The translations under genes and the position numbers were made by a program. A stretch of DNA of 64,000 nt from Fictibacillus aquaticus (GTDB lineage: Bacteria; Bacillota; Bacilli; Bacillales; Fictibacillaceae): assembly GCF_002245695.1 (NCBI RefSeq), contig NZ_NOII01000001.1:558001-622000 (forward strand). Direction: 5' to 3'. This document shows, one piece after another, positions 8,600 through 18,361 of this stretch. Each line of letters opens with the position of its first letter. The first letter of the stretch is position 1. The notes under the pieces are model-generated. The model ran no database searches. It was given only the letters and a program-made list of their open reading frames with translations, and was not told the DNA's origin.

Positions 8600-8670
8600 G
8601 AAAAATTCTTTACTAACCAGTCTGGCGCTGGTGATCTGCGCTCTAGGTGCTGAGCCCGCGTGTGCCTGAA
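8600..8670. repeat. Degraded copy of the GC-rich intergenic element (copy A)
   Basis: This stretch, in the 339-base gap between ylxM and ftsY, matches the left side of the large element at 43994-44221: GAAAAATTC, then GGTGATCTGCGCTC, AGGTGCTGAG and CCGCG in the same order. The right half is missing or too worn to see. Nothing else in the gap (8488-8710) looks coding. Confidence 0.6.
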
Positions 8671-8704
8671 GCGGCAGCTTCTTCTCTGAATTCTGACAAA
8701 AAAA

Positions 8705-8749
8705 GCAGAAAAAAACAACCGAAAAAGCGGCTGCTTCTCGGTTGTTTTT
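8705..8749 (-). terminator. Intrinsic terminator after ftsY
   Basis: On the minus strand AAAAACAACCGA pairs with TCGGTTGTTTTT around a 14-base loop and runs into further T. It starts just after the ftsY stop. Confidence 0.9.
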
Positions 8750-8756
8750 GAATGAG

Positions 8757-9743
8757 TTAATTTTGTTCCTCGTCCTCATTGAACGAGAACAAGCCATAAA
8801 CGAACTGGTCCGGATCAAACGGCTGCAGATCGTCAATTTTTTCACCGAGACCGACGAGTTTGACTGGAATGTCGAGCTCATGACGGATCGCGAGCACGAT
8901 CCCCCCTTTAGCCGTTCCATCAAGTTTTGTAAGCACAAGACCGGTAACATCTGTTGACTGGCCGAAGGTTTTAGCCTGATTCATCGCGTTTTGACCAGTT
9001 GTCGCATCCACGACAAGAAGTACTTCGTGAGGTGCTCCTGGTACTTCACGCTGGATGACGCGCTTAACTTTCTCAAGCTCATTCATTAAATTAACTTTGT
9101 TTTGAAGACGGCCGGCTGTATCACATAATAAAACATCTACTCCGCGTGCTTTTGCTGCCTTAATGCTGTCATAGACGACAGCAGCCGGATCAGCACCTTC
9201 CTGATGCTTTATCACGTCTACATCAGCTCGCTGGCCCCACACTTCAAGCTGATCGATGGCTCCCGCCCTAAAAGTATCACCTGCTGCAAGCAGAACACTT
9301 TTTCCATCGTTTTTCAGCTGATGTGCCAGCTTTCCAATCGTCGTCGTTTTTCCGACTCCGTTTACCCCTACAAAAAGGATAACGGTCATGCCGCTGCTCT
9401 GAATGTTCAATGAACCATCGTTACCCTCTTTATGTAGCATCTGCGCCAGTTTTTCAGAAATTGCGGATTTCAGTTCCGCAGGATCTTGTATATTTCTTGT
9501 ACGAGCAACATCTTTAAGCTCATCGATGATGTCAAGCACCGTATGCACCCCGACATCAGCGCTGATCATAATTTCCTCCAGCTCCTCGAAGAAATCCTCA
9601 TCCACTTTACGGTATCGCTTCACAAGGTCATTTACCTTTGAAGTAAAAGAAGTACGTGTCTTTTCGAGCCCTGTGCGGAATTTTTCAGATACCGCTTCTG
9701 ACTGGCCCGTTAATTTGTCTTTTATCCGTTTAAAAAAACTCAT
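8757..9743 (-). CDS. ftsY: SRP receptor FtsY
   Basis: The membrane-associated GTPase that docks the Ffh-ribosome complex at the Sec translocon. NG domain only, without the long acidic A domain of enterobacteria, as usual in Bacillus. GVNGVGKT at 126-133, DTAGRLQNK, TKLDGTAKGG and GLGEKIDDLQPF are all present; 328 residues. It follows smc with a 12-base gap, so smc-ftsY is one unit. The terminator at 8705-8749 closes it. Confidence 0.98.
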   Translation of the reverse strand: MSFFKRIKDKLTGQSEAVSEKFRTGLEKTRTSFTSKVNDLVKRYRKVDEDFFEELEEIMISADVGVHTVLDIIDELKDVARTRNIQDPAELKSAISEKLAQMLHKEGNDGSLNIQSSGMTVILFVGVNGVGKTTTIGKLAHQLKNDGKSVLLAAGDTFRAGAIDQLEVWGQRADVDVIKHQEGADPAAVVYDSIKAAKARGVDVLLCDTAGRLQNKVNLMNELEKVKRVIQREVPGAPHEVLLVVDATTGQNAMNQAKTFGQSTDVTGLVLTKLDGTAKGGIVLAIRHELDIPVKLVGLGEKIDDLQPFDPDQFVYGLFSFNEDEEQN

Positions 9744-9755
9744 GTTATCCTCCTA

Positions 9756-12700
9756 TCACGATGGGACGAGTTCTCTCGTTTCTTCCAGCTTTACTGAAAC
9801 GAGTTTGGAAATGCCGGATTCCTGCATTGTCACTCCATACAGTACGTCTGCTTCTTCCATCGTACCTTTTCTGTGTGTTACTACAATAAACTGTGTTTCC
9901 TTGCTAAACAGCTTCAAGTAAGTTGCAAATCTGTTTACATTCGCATCATCAAGTGCAGCTTCTACTTCGTCGAGGATGCAGAATGGAACAGGTCTTACTT
10001 TTAGGATAGCAAACAGAAGGGCTATGGCAGTAAGTGCTCTCTCGCCTCCAGATAACAGAGCGAGATGCTGAAGCTTTTTGCCTGGTGGCTGGGCGAAGAT
10101 ATCCACTCCAGTCGCCAGCATATTTTCCGGCTGAGTCAGGACAAGATCTGCTTTACCGCCGCCGAACAGTTCGCTGAAAATGACGCCAAAATGAGACCGT
10201 ATTTGTGTAAAAGATTCCTCAAATCGCTTTTTCATCTCTTCATCCATCTCAGAAATGACGCCGTACAGTGTTTCTTTCGCTTCATTCAGATCATCACGCT
10301 GAGAAGTCAGGAATTCAAAACGCTCCTTGACCCTGTCGTACTCCTCGATCGCCCCAAGATTCACGCTTCCCAATTCGGCGATTGACAGCTTAATTAGCTT
10401 TACTTTTTTCCGTGCTTCTTTTGCCGGAATCGTAAGAATATGCTGGCTCTTAGCTCCTTCGAACGAAAGACTGTACTCAGCACTTAGAATATTGAGCCTG
10501 TTTTCTAGCTCGACATCAAGACGGTTAAGACTGATTTCTTCTGTTTTCAAACCTTCACTCAGCTGCTTCAGCTGCCTTTTCGCCTCTTTCAAGCCGCTTT
10601 CATTTTCCTCTACAATCTGCAGTTTTTCCAATCGATCTTTGCGCCGTTCAGAAATAAGTGTTAATGAGCCATGCTTTTCATGGCGCTTTTGCTGAATCTG
10701 CTTTTCAAGATAGTCCTCGCCTGAAGAATTAGAGTTCATTTCTTCCTCCAGCATCCAAAAATCCTCTTCTGTTTCTTTCAGCTGTGCTTCATTATTTTTG
10801 CTCTCATCCTCAAGGCGGTCTACTTTTTCTAGCTGACTGAGCATTTGCTGTTCAAGCTCGGCACATTTTACTTTTAATGCTGTAACGGTCTCCTGTGTTT
10901 GAGCAAATGATGACTGCTGTTGTTTCTTCTGTTCGGAGAGCTCTTGAATTTGAACATCAAGCTCTTTCACTGCTTTTATGGATACAGCCAGTTCATTCTG
11001 TAAGAAGCGAAGCCTATCTTCGGCCCCTTTCTTCTCGGTGGCAAAAGATTCTTTTTCCCGGTCATAGAGCTTGAGCCTTTCATTGAGTGTTTTTTCCTCG
11101 AGCTCAATTTCTCTTAACCTGGATTTGCGTTCGTTTTCCTCAAAACGAAGCTGTTCCCCTTCTTCTCTAAGCATTTCAAGTTCTGATCGTGCTGATTCCA
11201 GCTCCGTTTTTTGCTTTTTAACTTTTTCTTCTGCACCGAACGTCTGTGATTCCATCACACTTAGCTTTTCAGTAAGCTCTTCCAACTCCCGCTGTCTTCC
11301 TAACAAAGAGTTGTTTTTCTGTTTGATGCTTCCCCCAGTCATTGAACCGCCGGGACTGACCACATCACCCTCTAAAGTGACGATTCTGTAACGGTAATGC
11401 ACCAGCTTTGCGATCTCATTGGCACCTTGAAGGTTTTTCGCGATAATTACATTGCCGAGAAGGCTGGCAATAACCTTTTTATATTTGACGTCAAAGCTAA
11501 CCAGATTGGCTGCTGTACCGACAAATGAAGATGAGCTTGCTGCATTCGTTTCATCAGCAGATGAAACGAAACGTTCTTTTATCACCGAAAGCGGCAGGAA
11601 CGTGGCTCTTCCAAAACGGTGCTGCTTTAAATATTGGATCGCCTTCATTGCGCTTTGTTCATTGTCTGTCACAACGTGCTGCATCGATGCTCCAAGAGCC
11701 GTTTCGATGGCTGTTTCAAGATCTGCAGGGACATTGACAAGCTCCGCTACAGCTCCTTCTATGCCGCTAAGCTTCTTGTCCTTTGCTTTAAGAACTTCCT
11801 TGACACCCTGCATAAAACCGGCATAATCATCCTGCATCGATTCGAGCATTTCTTTCTTGGAACGATACTGCTGAATATATTGATATGCTTGATAAAGTTT
11901 CTGCTGGCTGGTGTCATACTCTTTTTCCCGCTTTGATATCAAAGATTTCAGTGTCTGAAAGGCTTCCATCTTTTCTTTAAGCTGCTCTTCAGATGACTGG
12001 CAATTCTTCAGCACCTCTGCTTTTTTGCTCACAACCTCTTCGCGCAATGTTGTAAACTGAGCATTTTCTTCATCAAGCCTGCCATTCTTATTTAACTGCA
12101 GCTTCAGCTGTTCTTCAAGATAACGCATTTCGTTCTTGACCGATGTCTGTTCGTTCAGCTTCTCAAAATAATCACTTTTAAGGCGCTCCATCTCTTCCTC
12201 AATGTTCTTTTCAGAGAAAACAAGCCTCTTTTGCTGAATTCTCAGTTCTTCCTGAGTTGCCAAGAGTATTTTCTTTCTCTCATCGAGCACTTGTCGTCCG
12301 CTTTCAATGCTGGTTCTCAAAGCATCCTGCTTGTTCTTATAGTCTTTGATCTGCTGAATCATCGCATTTTTGTTCTGGTCATAGTTCCGTTTGCGCTCTT
12401 TCAGTACTTCCCGTTTGCCTTCAAGCTTTTCAAGCGATTCACTTGCAGAGAGGAGCGCTTCTTGAATCTCGTTAATCGATTCGTCGAGCTGCTGCATCTC
12501 TGTTCGGGTTGCCTCAATTAAAGCTTCTCCTTCTTTTACAAAGGAGCTGGCAGATTTCTCTTTTTCCTTCAGTTCATCGACTAGTACTGACTGCTGTTCC
12601 CATTTGATGTGCAGCTCCTCGATTTCATGGACAAGCAGTGCAGTTTCGATTTCGGTGAGCTCTTCTTTCTTTTCAAGATAATCTTTCGCCATGCTCGCCT

Positions 12701-13322
12701 GAATTTTTAAAGGCTCTACCTGGTTTTCGAGCTCATGGAGGATGTCCTCCACCCGGTTAAGGTTATCTTGCGTTTCCGATAGCTTCTGTTCAGCCTTTTG
12801 TTTACGGGTTTTATATTTTAAGACGCCTGCTGCTTCTTCAAATATTTTTCTCCGCTCTTCTGGTTTGCTGCTTAAAATTTCTTCAATACGTCCTTGGCCG
12901 ATAATAGAATAGGCTTCCCGACCAAGTCCAGAGTCCATAAACAGGTCAACGATATCCTTCAGCCTGCAAGGCTGCTTGTTAATTAAATACTCACTGTCAC
13001 CTGAACGGTAAACTCTTCTTGTGACAGAAACTTCACTATATTCAAGCGGCAGATGCTGATCTTCGTTATCAAGCGTCAGTGTCACCTCTGCCACATTCAG
13101 CTGTTTTCTGCCGTCGCTTCCGGCAAAAATAATATCTTCCATCTTTGATCCGCGCAGTGATTTGGCGGACTGTTCGCCCAGCACCCACCTTACAGCATCA
13201 GAAATATTGCTCTTCCCGCTGCCGTTCGGACCAACCACTGCAGTTACACCGGGCACAAAATCCACTTGTATTTTATCCGCAAATGATTTGAATCCTGCTA
13301 CGTCTAACCGTTTGAGGAACAT
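9756..13322 (-). CDS. smc: Chromosome partition protein SMC
   Basis: The ATPase of the bacterial condensin, which with ScpA/ScpB compacts and separates chromosomes. Walker A GPNGSGKS at 31-38, two long coiled coils, the hinge in the middle (ending near EGDVVSPGGSMTGGS), the ABC signature LSGGERALTA and Walker B FCILDEVEAALDD. Full length at 1188 residues. In B. subtilis rnc-smc-ftsY are co-transcribed; here a plus-strand UPF0435 gene and a two-way terminator lie between rnc and smc, so smc needs its own promoter. A TG-TAGAAT-like extended -10 is present at 13355-13363. Confidence 0.98.
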   Translation of the reverse strand: MFLKRLDVAGFKSFADKIQVDFVPGVTAVVGPNGSGKSNISDAVRWVLGEQSAKSLRGSKMEDIIFAGSDGRKQLNVAEVTLTLDNEDQHLPLEYSEVSVTRRVYRSGDSEYLINKQPCRLKDIVDLFMDSGLGREAYSIIGQGRIEEILSSKPEERRKIFEEAAGVLKYKTRKQKAEQKLSETQDNLNRVEDILHELENQVEPLKIQASMAKDYLEKKEELTEIETALLVHEIEELHIKWEQQSVLVDELKEKEKSASSFVKEGEALIEATRTEMQQLDESINEIQEALLSASESLEKLEGKREVLKERKRNYDQNKNAMIQQIKDYKNKQDALRTSIESGRQVLDERKKILLATQEELRIQQKRLVFSEKNIEEEMERLKSDYFEKLNEQTSVKNEMRYLEEQLKLQLNKNGRLDEENAQFTTLREEVVSKKAEVLKNCQSSEEQLKEKMEAFQTLKSLISKREKEYDTSQQKLYQAYQYIQQYRSKKEMLESMQDDYAGFMQGVKEVLKAKDKKLSGIEGAVAELVNVPADLETAIETALGASMQHVVTDNEQSAMKAIQYLKQHRFGRATFLPLSVIKERFVSSADETNAASSSSFVGTAANLVSFDVKYKKVIASLLGNVIIAKNLQGANEIAKLVHYRYRIVTLEGDVVSPGGSMTGGSIKQKNNSLLGRQRELEELTEKLSVMESQTFGAEEKVKKQKTELESARSELEMLREEGEQLRFEENERKSRLREIELEEKTLNERLKLYDREKESFATEKKGAEDRLRFLQNELAVSIKAVKELDVQIQELSEQKKQQQSSFAQTQETVTALKVKCAELEQQMLSQLEKVDRLEDESKNNEAQLKETEEDFWMLEEEMNSNSSGEDYLEKQIQQKRHEKHGSLTLISERRKDRLEKLQIVEENESGLKEAKRQLKQLSEGLKTEEISLNRLDVELENRLNILSAEYSLSFEGAKSQHILTIPAKEARKKVKLIKLSIAELGSVNLGAIEEYDRVKERFEFLTSQRDDLNEAKETLYGVISEMDEEMKKRFEESFTQIRSHFGVIFSELFGGGKADLVLTQPENMLATGVDIFAQPPGKKLQHLALLSGGERALTAIALLFAILKVRPVPFCILDEVEAALDDANVNRFATYLKLFSKETQFIVVTHRKGTMEEADVLYGVTMQESGISKLVSVKLEETRELVPS

Positions 13323-13439
13323 TCAAAATCCCCCTTATGTATTTTAACCTTTTTATTCTATCACATTTCTTCTTATCGTAGGCACATCAGCTTCAGTATG
13401 CTAGAATGAATATAATTTCAGATGAAAGAGGTTTCCATC

Positions 13440-13664
13440 ATGGACTTAACCGCAAAAAACGAAGAAAATTTAGATTATATGATTGAATCAATGAAAAAGA
13501 AGCTTCAGCTCGTCAACTCCGGCCTTATTCAAGGGTCCGACTATTCTCTTGACAAGTATGATGACATTAAAGAATTGTACGACATGGTGATGAAGATGAA
13601 ATCTTTCAGCGTGCGCGATCTTGAAGGCATCGTATCTGAGCTCGGCAGCATGAAAACAAAGTAA
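13440..13664 (+). CDS. UPF0435 (DUF1128) family protein, YfkK-like
   Basis: A 74-residue, charged, helical protein. The pattern LDYMIESMKKKLQLVNSGLI, then Y-D-LY-MV-K and SELGS matches the UPF0435 family (B. subtilis YfkK), whose function is unknown. An upstream in-frame ATG exists at 13422, but AAAGAGG at 13425-13431 lies eight bases before the ATG at 13440, so I use the latter. It is on the strand opposite to both neighbours, rnc and smc. A TATAAT-like hexamer lies at 13411-13416. The perfect hairpin at 13677-13714 ends it. Confidence 0.87.
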   Translation: MDLTAKNEENLDYMIESMKKKLQLVNSGLIQGSDYSLDKYDDIKELYDMVMKMKSFSVRDLEGIVSELGSMKTK

Positions 13665-13676
13665 TCCATCATCAAC

Positions 13677-13714
13677 AAAACAGCCTCTGCCAATATTGGC
13701 AGAGGCTGTTTTTT
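13677..13714. terminator. Bidirectional terminator between UPF0435 gene and rnc
   Basis: A perfect hairpin, AAAACAGCCTCTGCCA and its complement around AT, with A/T runs on both sides. It begins at the rnc stop on the minus strand and follows the UPF0435 stop on the plus strand. Confidence 0.93.
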
Positions 13715-14480
13715 ATGGCTTTTGCACGATTTTTTCAATTGCTTCCTGCGCGGCATGCTGTTCCGCCTCTTTTTTTGAACGGCCGTAACCAATCCCAAAA
13801 GACTGTTCGTTCAGCCTGACTTCAGAGACAAATTCACGGTTGTGGGCCGGGCCTTTTTCCTGGACGATGCGATAATCGATCTGGCCGAGGCCTTCTCTTT
13901 GTACATGTTCCTGAAGCTGGCTCTTGAAATCCATCACATGAGAAAAAGCACCTTCATTTATTTTAGGGACGACGTGGCTGTCTAGAAACTCACGTACTTT
14001 CTCTATACCCTGATCAAGGTAAAGAGCGCCGATAAATGCTTCAAAGACATCGGCTAGAAGAGCTGGACGTGTCCTGCCTCCAGTATTCTCTTCCCCTTTT
14101 CCAAGCAAAACAAAGTCACCAAAATGCAGCTCATTAGCAAACAATACAAGAGACGGCTCACAAACTATGGCCGCACGGAGCTTGGTCAGTTCGCCTTCGC
14201 TCATAGAAGGAAACTTAGTGAACAAGTACTGAGAAATCGTCAGTTCCAGTACTGCATCTCCTAAAAACTCCAGTCTCTCGTTATCCTCATGAGCTTTGCC
14301 GCGATGCTCATTCACATATGATGAATGGGTAAATGCCTGAGCCAAAAGCTTTGGATTGGAAAAAGAAATATTGATCCGTTCCTGCAGGGGGGCAACTTTC
14401 TGAACTCTGGTTTTATCATCCATTCCTTTTTTGGATGAGGGCTTAAAGCGGTTTCTATATCCTTTTTTATGCACGTTCAT
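13713..14480 (-). CDS. rnc: Ribonuclease III
   Basis: Cuts double-stranded RNA, including rRNA precursors and scRNA. Signature NERLEFLGD at 67-75 with catalytic E71 and D75; [14 protein letters not shown] completes the site; a double-stranded RNA-binding domain fills the C-terminus ([15 protein letters not shown]). The frame opens earlier, but GGGAGG five bases before the ATG at 14478-14480 decides the start; 255 residues. It lies between acpA and smc, as in B. subtilis. Confidence 0.97.
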   Translation of the reverse strand: MNVHKKGYRNRFKPSSKKGMDDKTRVQKVAPLQERINISFSNPKLLAQAFTHSSYVNEHRGKAHEDNERLEFLGDAVLELTISQYLFTKFPSMSEGELTKLRAAIVCEPSLVLFANELHFGDFVLLGKGEENTGGRTRPALLADVFEAFIGALYLDQGIEKVREFLDSHVVPKINEGAFSHVMDFKSQLQEHVQREGLGQIDYRIVQEKGPAHNREFVSEVRLNEQSFGIGYGRSKKEAEQHAAQEAIEKIVQKP

Positions 14481-14520
14481 GTCTTCCTCCCAAAAGCTTT
14501 CAATGTTCCCCATTATTCAT

Positions 14521-14557
14521 AAAGAAAACTTGGCTGACGCCAAGCCTTAAGTCAGCC
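14521..14557 (-). promoter_or_regulatory. Hairpins in the rnc leader (terminator-like, possible attenuator)
   Basis: On the minus strand CTTGGC-GTCA-GCCAAG is followed by TTTTCTTT, a short terminator. An upstream GGCTGAC (14551-14557) can instead pair with GTCAGCC (14532-14538), which overlaps the loop and 3' arm. Both cannot form at once. It may simply be a second terminator after acpA. Confidence 0.45.
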
Positions 14558-14640
14558 TTAGTTGCACTTGCACTTTGTTCGTTAACTTTTTAACTGCGAC
14601 GATTTTTCTTCAATGTTAAAAAGTATCCTAAAGTGGAATA

Positions 14641-14664
14641 AAGTCCCGTAAGGATACGGGACTT
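14641..14664 (-). terminator. Terminator-like hairpin after acpA
   Basis: AAGTCCCGTA and TACGGGACTT around a four-base loop, starting 16 bases after the acpA stop. The T run on the minus strand is weak (TTTATT). Confidence 0.7.
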
Positions 14665-14680
14665 TTCAATAATCTTCTTG

Positions 14681-14914
14681 TTAGTTTTTGCTGTTTATGT
14701 AATTTACAACATCACCAACTGTTGCAATTTTTTCAGCATCTTCATCGGAAATCTCAAGTTCAAACTCATCCTCAAGCTCCATCACAAGTTCCACTACATC
14801 AAGAGAGTCAGCTCCAAGGTCCTCTTTAAAGGAAGCTTCAGGCTTAACTTCAGAAGCGTCAACACCTAAACGGTCAACGACAATCTTTGAAACTCTTTCT
14901 AAAACGTCTGCCAT
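14681..14914 (-). CDS. acpA: Acyl carrier protein
   Basis: The carrier of growing acyl chains in type II fatty acid synthesis. The attachment serine for phosphopantetheine is S37 in [10 protein letters not shown]; the protein is acidic and 77 residues long, as usual. The frame opens with GTG nine bases earlier, but AAAGGAGGTG upstream places the start at the ATG at 14912-14914. It is the last gene of the FapR-controlled cluster, followed by a hairpin. Confidence 0.98.
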   Translation of the reverse strand: MADVLERVSKIVVDRLGVDASEVKPEASFKEDLGADSLDVVELVMELEDEFELEISDEDAEKIATVGDVVNYINSKN

Positions 14915-14981
14915 ATGTGTCACCTCCTTTCATCATTATAATGGATAAGCCAGCAAAAAACCAGCGTACAATTAGGACATG

Positions 14982-15722
14982 CTACATGACCATTCCGCCG
15001 TCAACATGTAGCGTCTGCCCGGTAATATATCCGCTCTCATCACTGGCAAGAAAAGCAACTGCAGCAGCTACATCATCTGTCTGGCCGAAGCGCGAAAGCG
15101 GAATAACCTTCATCATTTCCTGCTTTACATTCTCTTCAAGCACTTCTGTCATTTCTGTCTCAATAAAACCAGGAGCAACAGCATTTGCAGTAATCCCGCG
15201 GCTTGACAGCTCTTTTGCCGTGGTTTTGGTGAGCCCGATTACGCCAGCTTTAGCTGCAACATAATTCGCTTGTCCAGGATTTCCTGAAACACCGACAATG
15301 GAAGCGATATTGATGATCCTCCCGCTGCGCTGCTTCATCATCTGCCGTGTCACTGCCTTCGTGCAGAGGAACACTCCTTTTAAGTTGGTGTTCATGACAG
15401 CATCCCAGTCTTCTTCCTTCATGCGCATCATCAGGTTATCCCTTGTGATTCCTGCATTATTCACCAGCACGTCAAGCGACCCGAACGTTTCGATCACCTG
15501 TTTGACCATGTTTGTTACAGATTCGCCGTTCGAAACATCAGCCTGTACCGCAAAAGCTTCCCCGCCGGCATTCTGAATCTCTTTAACGACCTCATTTGCC
15601 TTCGCTTCACTGCCTGAAAAATTGACTGCTACCTTTGCTCCCTTTTGCGCAAGATAGAGGGCGATCGAACGTCCGATTCCTCTTGAAGCTCCTGTTACAA
15701 GAACACTTTTTCCATTAAGCAT
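14982..15722 (-). CDS. fabG: 3-oxoacyl-ACP reductase FabG
   Basis: Reduces 3-oxoacyl-ACP with NADPH in each elongation cycle. A short-chain dehydrogenase: nucleotide motif GASRGIG, NNAG at 88-91, and the catalytic S141, Y154, K158. The C-terminus [12 protein letters not shown] is the FabG hallmark. 246 residues. The start overlaps the fabD stop by eight bases, so the two are coupled. Confidence 0.98.
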   Translation of the reverse strand: MLNGKSVLVTGASRGIGRSIALYLAQKGAKVAVNFSGSEAKANEVVKEIQNAGGEAFAVQADVSNGESVTNMVKQVIETFGSLDVLVNNAGITRDNLMMRMKEEDWDAVMNTNLKGVFLCTKAVTRQMMKQRSGRIINIASIVGVSGNPGQANYVAAKAGVIGLTKTTAKELSSRGITANAVAPGFIETEMTEVLEENVKQEMMKVIPLSRFGQTDDVAAAVAFLASDESGYITGQTLHVDGGMVM

Positions 15723-16665
15723 GCTCTTTCTCTCCTTTCAGTTTTTCCACGGCTGCTGCAAGAGAAGCTGGGTCTGAAACAGCAATAACGTTCGCCCGCC
15801 TGTTTACCTTTTTAACGAGTCCGCTTAGCACTTTTCCAGGCCCCGCTTCAACAAAAGTATCCACACCAAGCTCCATCAGTTCTCTGATCGTCTCTTCCCA
15901 GCGTACAGGTGAATACAGCTGTTCAACGAGAAGACTCTTGATCTGCTCTTTATTTGTCACCGGTTTTGCCGTCACGTTGGCGATCACCTCAGCTGATGCA
16001 TCTGCAATTGAAATCTTATTTAAAGTCTGTTGCAGTTTTTCTGCAGCAGGCTTCATCAGTACAGAATGGAAAGGTCCGCTCACCTGAAGAGGAATGACCT
16101 TCGCTCCTTGTTCCTTCGCAGCGTGCGATGCCTGCTCAACACCTTCCGTGCTGCCGGAAATAACAATCTGCCCCGGACAGTTCAAGTTCGCGACCTGTAC
16201 CGGTTTCCCATCTGCAGTCACAGCTGATGTGATCTGCTCAAGAGCTTGCTGCTCCATTCCAAGTATGGCTGCCATTGTACCGAGCCCAGCCGGAACTGCT
16301 TCTTCCATATACTTCCCGCGCTGGCGGACACAATAGACAGCATCTTCAAAGGACAGGCTTTCAGCAGCTACAAGAGCTGAATATTCGCCTAAACTGTGCC
16401 CGGCTGCATAATCGAATGAAACCCCGTGCTGCTTGAGCAAAGTAAAGACTGCTGTGCTGACTGTAAGAAGGGCAGGCTGTGTGTTCTCCGTTTTTCTCAA
16501 TTCATCTTCAGGCCCGCTAAAGATTAGATCAGACAAAGGAAACTCTAGGACTTCATCCGCTTTCTGAAACACGTCTGCAGCTGCACTGAACTCTTCTGCC
16601 AGTTCTTTTCCCATTCCTGGAAACTGGGAGCCTTGTCCCGGAAACAAAAATGCGGTTTTCCCCAT
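15715..16665 (-). CDS. fabD: Malonyl-CoA:ACP transacylase
   Basis: Moves malonate from CoA to acyl carrier protein to supply fatty acid elongation. [12 protein letters not shown] at the N-terminus, catalytic S91 in [11 protein letters not shown], and the histidine of SGPFHSVLM. 316 residues, normal for FabD. Two bases separate it from plsX; it overlaps fabG. Confidence 0.98.
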   Translation of the reverse strand: MGKTAFLFPGQGSQFPGMGKELAEEFSAAADVFQKADEVLEFPLSDLIFSGPEDELRKTENTQPALLTVSTAVFTLLKQHGVSFDYAAGHSLGEYSALVAAESLSFEDAVYCVRQRGKYMEEAVPAGLGTMAAILGMEQQALEQITSAVTADGKPVQVANLNCPGQIVISGSTEGVEQASHAAKEQGAKVIPLQVSGPFHSVLMKPAAEKLQQTLNKISIADASAEVIANVTAKPVTNKEQIKSLLVEQLYSPVRWEETIRELMELGVDTFVEAGPGKVLSGLVKKVNRRANVIAVSDPASLAAAVEKLKGEKEHA

Positions 16666-16667
16666 AA

Positions 16668-17672
16668 TTAACCCTCCTGATTTTGTTCGTTATATGACTT
16701 GATTTTTTCGAGCATGGTCGGCATAGCTTTCTTTTCAAGCATGTTTACTGTCTGTCTTACAGCATTGAACAATGCTGTTGCATCAGATGAACCGTGCGCC
16801 TTAATGACCGGAGCGTTCAATCCAAACAGAGCAGCTCCGCCATATTCGCTGTAGTCAAGCTTGTCTTTAATGCCTTTAAGCTTCGGTTTTAACACCGCAG
16901 CAGCAAGTTTTGAAGCTGTGCTTGATGTAAGGGCTTGTTTCAGCATTGTGAACACCATCAGCGCTGTACCTTCAATTGACTTTAAGACAAGGTTCCCGGC
17001 AAATCCGTCACACACGACCACATCAGCCGCTCCATCAAGCAAGTCTCTAGCTTCTACGTTACCAATAAAATTAACCGGTGCGTCAGAAAGAAGTTCAAAG
17101 GCAGCCTTGGACAATGCGTTTCCTTTTTCATCTTCAGTCCCGACGTTGAGCAAACCTACTCGAGGGTTGTCAACTCCCCGAACTTCTGAAGCATAAATAG
17201 AGCCGATGATACCATATTGCAAAAGATGCTCCGGCTTCGCGTCCATATTCGCACCGACATCTAAGAACAAGAACCCTTTTCCGTCTAATGTAGGCAGCGT
17301 TGGAGCGAGCGCCGGACGGTCGATGCCCTTCATCCTTCCTACTACGAAAAGCCCGCTCGCCATCAATGCCCCGGTATTGCCGGCTGATATACAGGCATCT
17401 GCACGGCCTTCTTTTACTTCTTTAGCAGCAAGCACCATCGAAGCATTCTTTTTTTGACGGACAGCTTTTACGGGTTCATCGCTGCTCGAAATCACTTCTT
17501 CTGTATGGATAACAGAAATTCTGTCATTTTCAGTTAAATAGTTTTTGATCTTCTGCTCATCACCTGTCAGTGTGATGCTAAGCCCAGGATACTGTTCAAT
17601 AGCAAGCATCGCACCTTTAACGATCTGCTCAGGTGCGTTGTCGCCTCCCATGGCGTCTATCGCGATTCTCAT
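16668..17672 (-). CDS. plsX: Phosphate acyltransferase PlsX
   Basis: Makes acyl-phosphate from acyl-ACP, the first step of phospholipid synthesis by the PlsX/PlsY route. N-terminus [20 protein letters not shown] is diagnostic; [11 protein letters not shown] and [14 protein letters not shown] follow. 334 residues. It is downstream of fapR with a 24-base gap and just upstream of fabD. Confidence 0.98.
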   Translation of the reverse strand: MRIAIDAMGGDNAPEQIVKGAMLAIEQYPGLSITLTGDEQKIKNYLTENDRISVIHTEEVISSSDEPVKAVRQKKNASMVLAAKEVKEGRADACISAGNTGALMASGLFVVGRMKGIDRPALAPTLPTLDGKGFLFLDVGANMDAKPEHLLQYGIIGSIYASEVRGVDNPRVGLLNVGTEDEKGNALSKAAFELLSDAPVNFIGNVEARDLLDGAADVVVCDGFAGNLVLKSIEGTALMVFTMLKQALTSSTASKLAAAVLKPKLKGIKDKLDYSEYGGAALFGLNAPVIKAHGSSDATALFNAVRQTVNMLEKKAMPTMLEKIKSYNEQNQEG

Positions 17673-17696
17673 GGATGATAACTTCCTTTCAGATTT

Positions 17697-18245
17697 TCAA
17701 GAACGGTACATTAAAAATTTACCGCTGAATACCATTTCTTTATCTACATAGCTGGAAACTTCAACGACAGTCCGCTCTGTTCCTCTTTTTGAAACTTTCG
17801 CTTTTGCTACAACCCTCTCGCCTGCTTTAACCTGGCGTATAAAACGAATATCCGCCGAAGCTGTAAGTGCCAATTCATCGTCTATAATCGCTACAGCAAG
17901 AGAATTTGCCTGTGCGAATAGATGATGTCCTCTTGCGATGCTGGTCCTTGAAAAAACATGCTCACCTTTAATATCAAGAATCGATATAGCGGATTCATCT
18001 AGCTGCAGATCAATAATTTCGCCGATCACTTCTTCGATCGGAAGAGCTCTGACATCATCGAGTCTAGTCTGTGCGACCGTTTTTATTCTTTCCCGCAATT
18101 CAGGAATGGACAATTCCAGCCGGTCAAGTCTTATTGTCTGAACGCTGACATGATACTTTTCCGCGAGATCTTCATCTGTTATAAACGGAGTTTCTTTTAT
18201 CGTTTCTACAAGCAGAGCTTGTCTTTCCTTTTTGCTTTTTTTCAT
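17697..18245 (-). CDS. fapR: Transcriptional repressor of lipid synthesis FapR
   Basis: FapR represses fatty acid and phospholipid genes and is released by malonyl-CoA. An N-terminal DeoR-like helix-turn-helix ([21 protein letters not shown]) is followed by a hot-dog fold effector domain ([20 protein letters not shown]). The frame opens earlier, but alignment to family length and the AGGACGGTG upstream favour the ATG at 18243-18245, giving 182 residues. A FapR box lies in its own promoter, so the cluster fapR-plsX-fabD-fabG-acpA is autoregulated. Confidence 0.96.
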   Translation of the reverse strand: MKKSKKERQALLVETIKETPFITDEDLAEKYHVSVQTIRLDRLELSIPELRERIKTVAQTRLDDVRALPIEEVIGEIIDLQLDESAISILDIKGEHVFSRTSIARGHHLFAQANSLAVAIIDDELALTASADIRFIRQVKAGERVVAKAKVSKRGTERTVVEVSSYVDKEMVFSGKFLMYRS

Positions 18246-18301
18246 TAGACACCGTCCTAAACACTGCCTTGCTGCGTTCATTATTTATGTAAAACGCAAA
18301 A

Positions 18302-18320
18302 ACTAAGAGCAGGTACTAAT
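18302..18320 (-). promoter_or_regulatory. FapR operator
   Basis: On the minus strand ATTAGTACCTGCTCTTAGT matches the known FapR box, an imperfect inverted repeat around TTAGTACCT. It lies directly downstream of the -10 element of the fapR promoter, covering the likely start of transcription. Confidence 0.88.
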
Positions 18321-18323
18321 AGC

Positions 18324-18352
18324 AGTATATAATACCAGCGTTCTGCTTTCAA
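18324..18352 (-). promoter_or_regulatory. Sigma-A promoter of the fapR cluster
   Basis: TTGAAA (18347-18352) and TATACT (18324-18329), spacer 17, on the minus strand. It begins just before the recG stop in the reverse direction and is followed by the FapR box. Confidence 0.8.
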
Positions 18353-18361
18353 TAACTTTGG

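Noticed and set aside
8513-8950. 145-codon open frame on the minus strand after ylxM
   Set aside because: Overlaps the end of ftsY in another frame and runs through its terminator and the repeat remnant.
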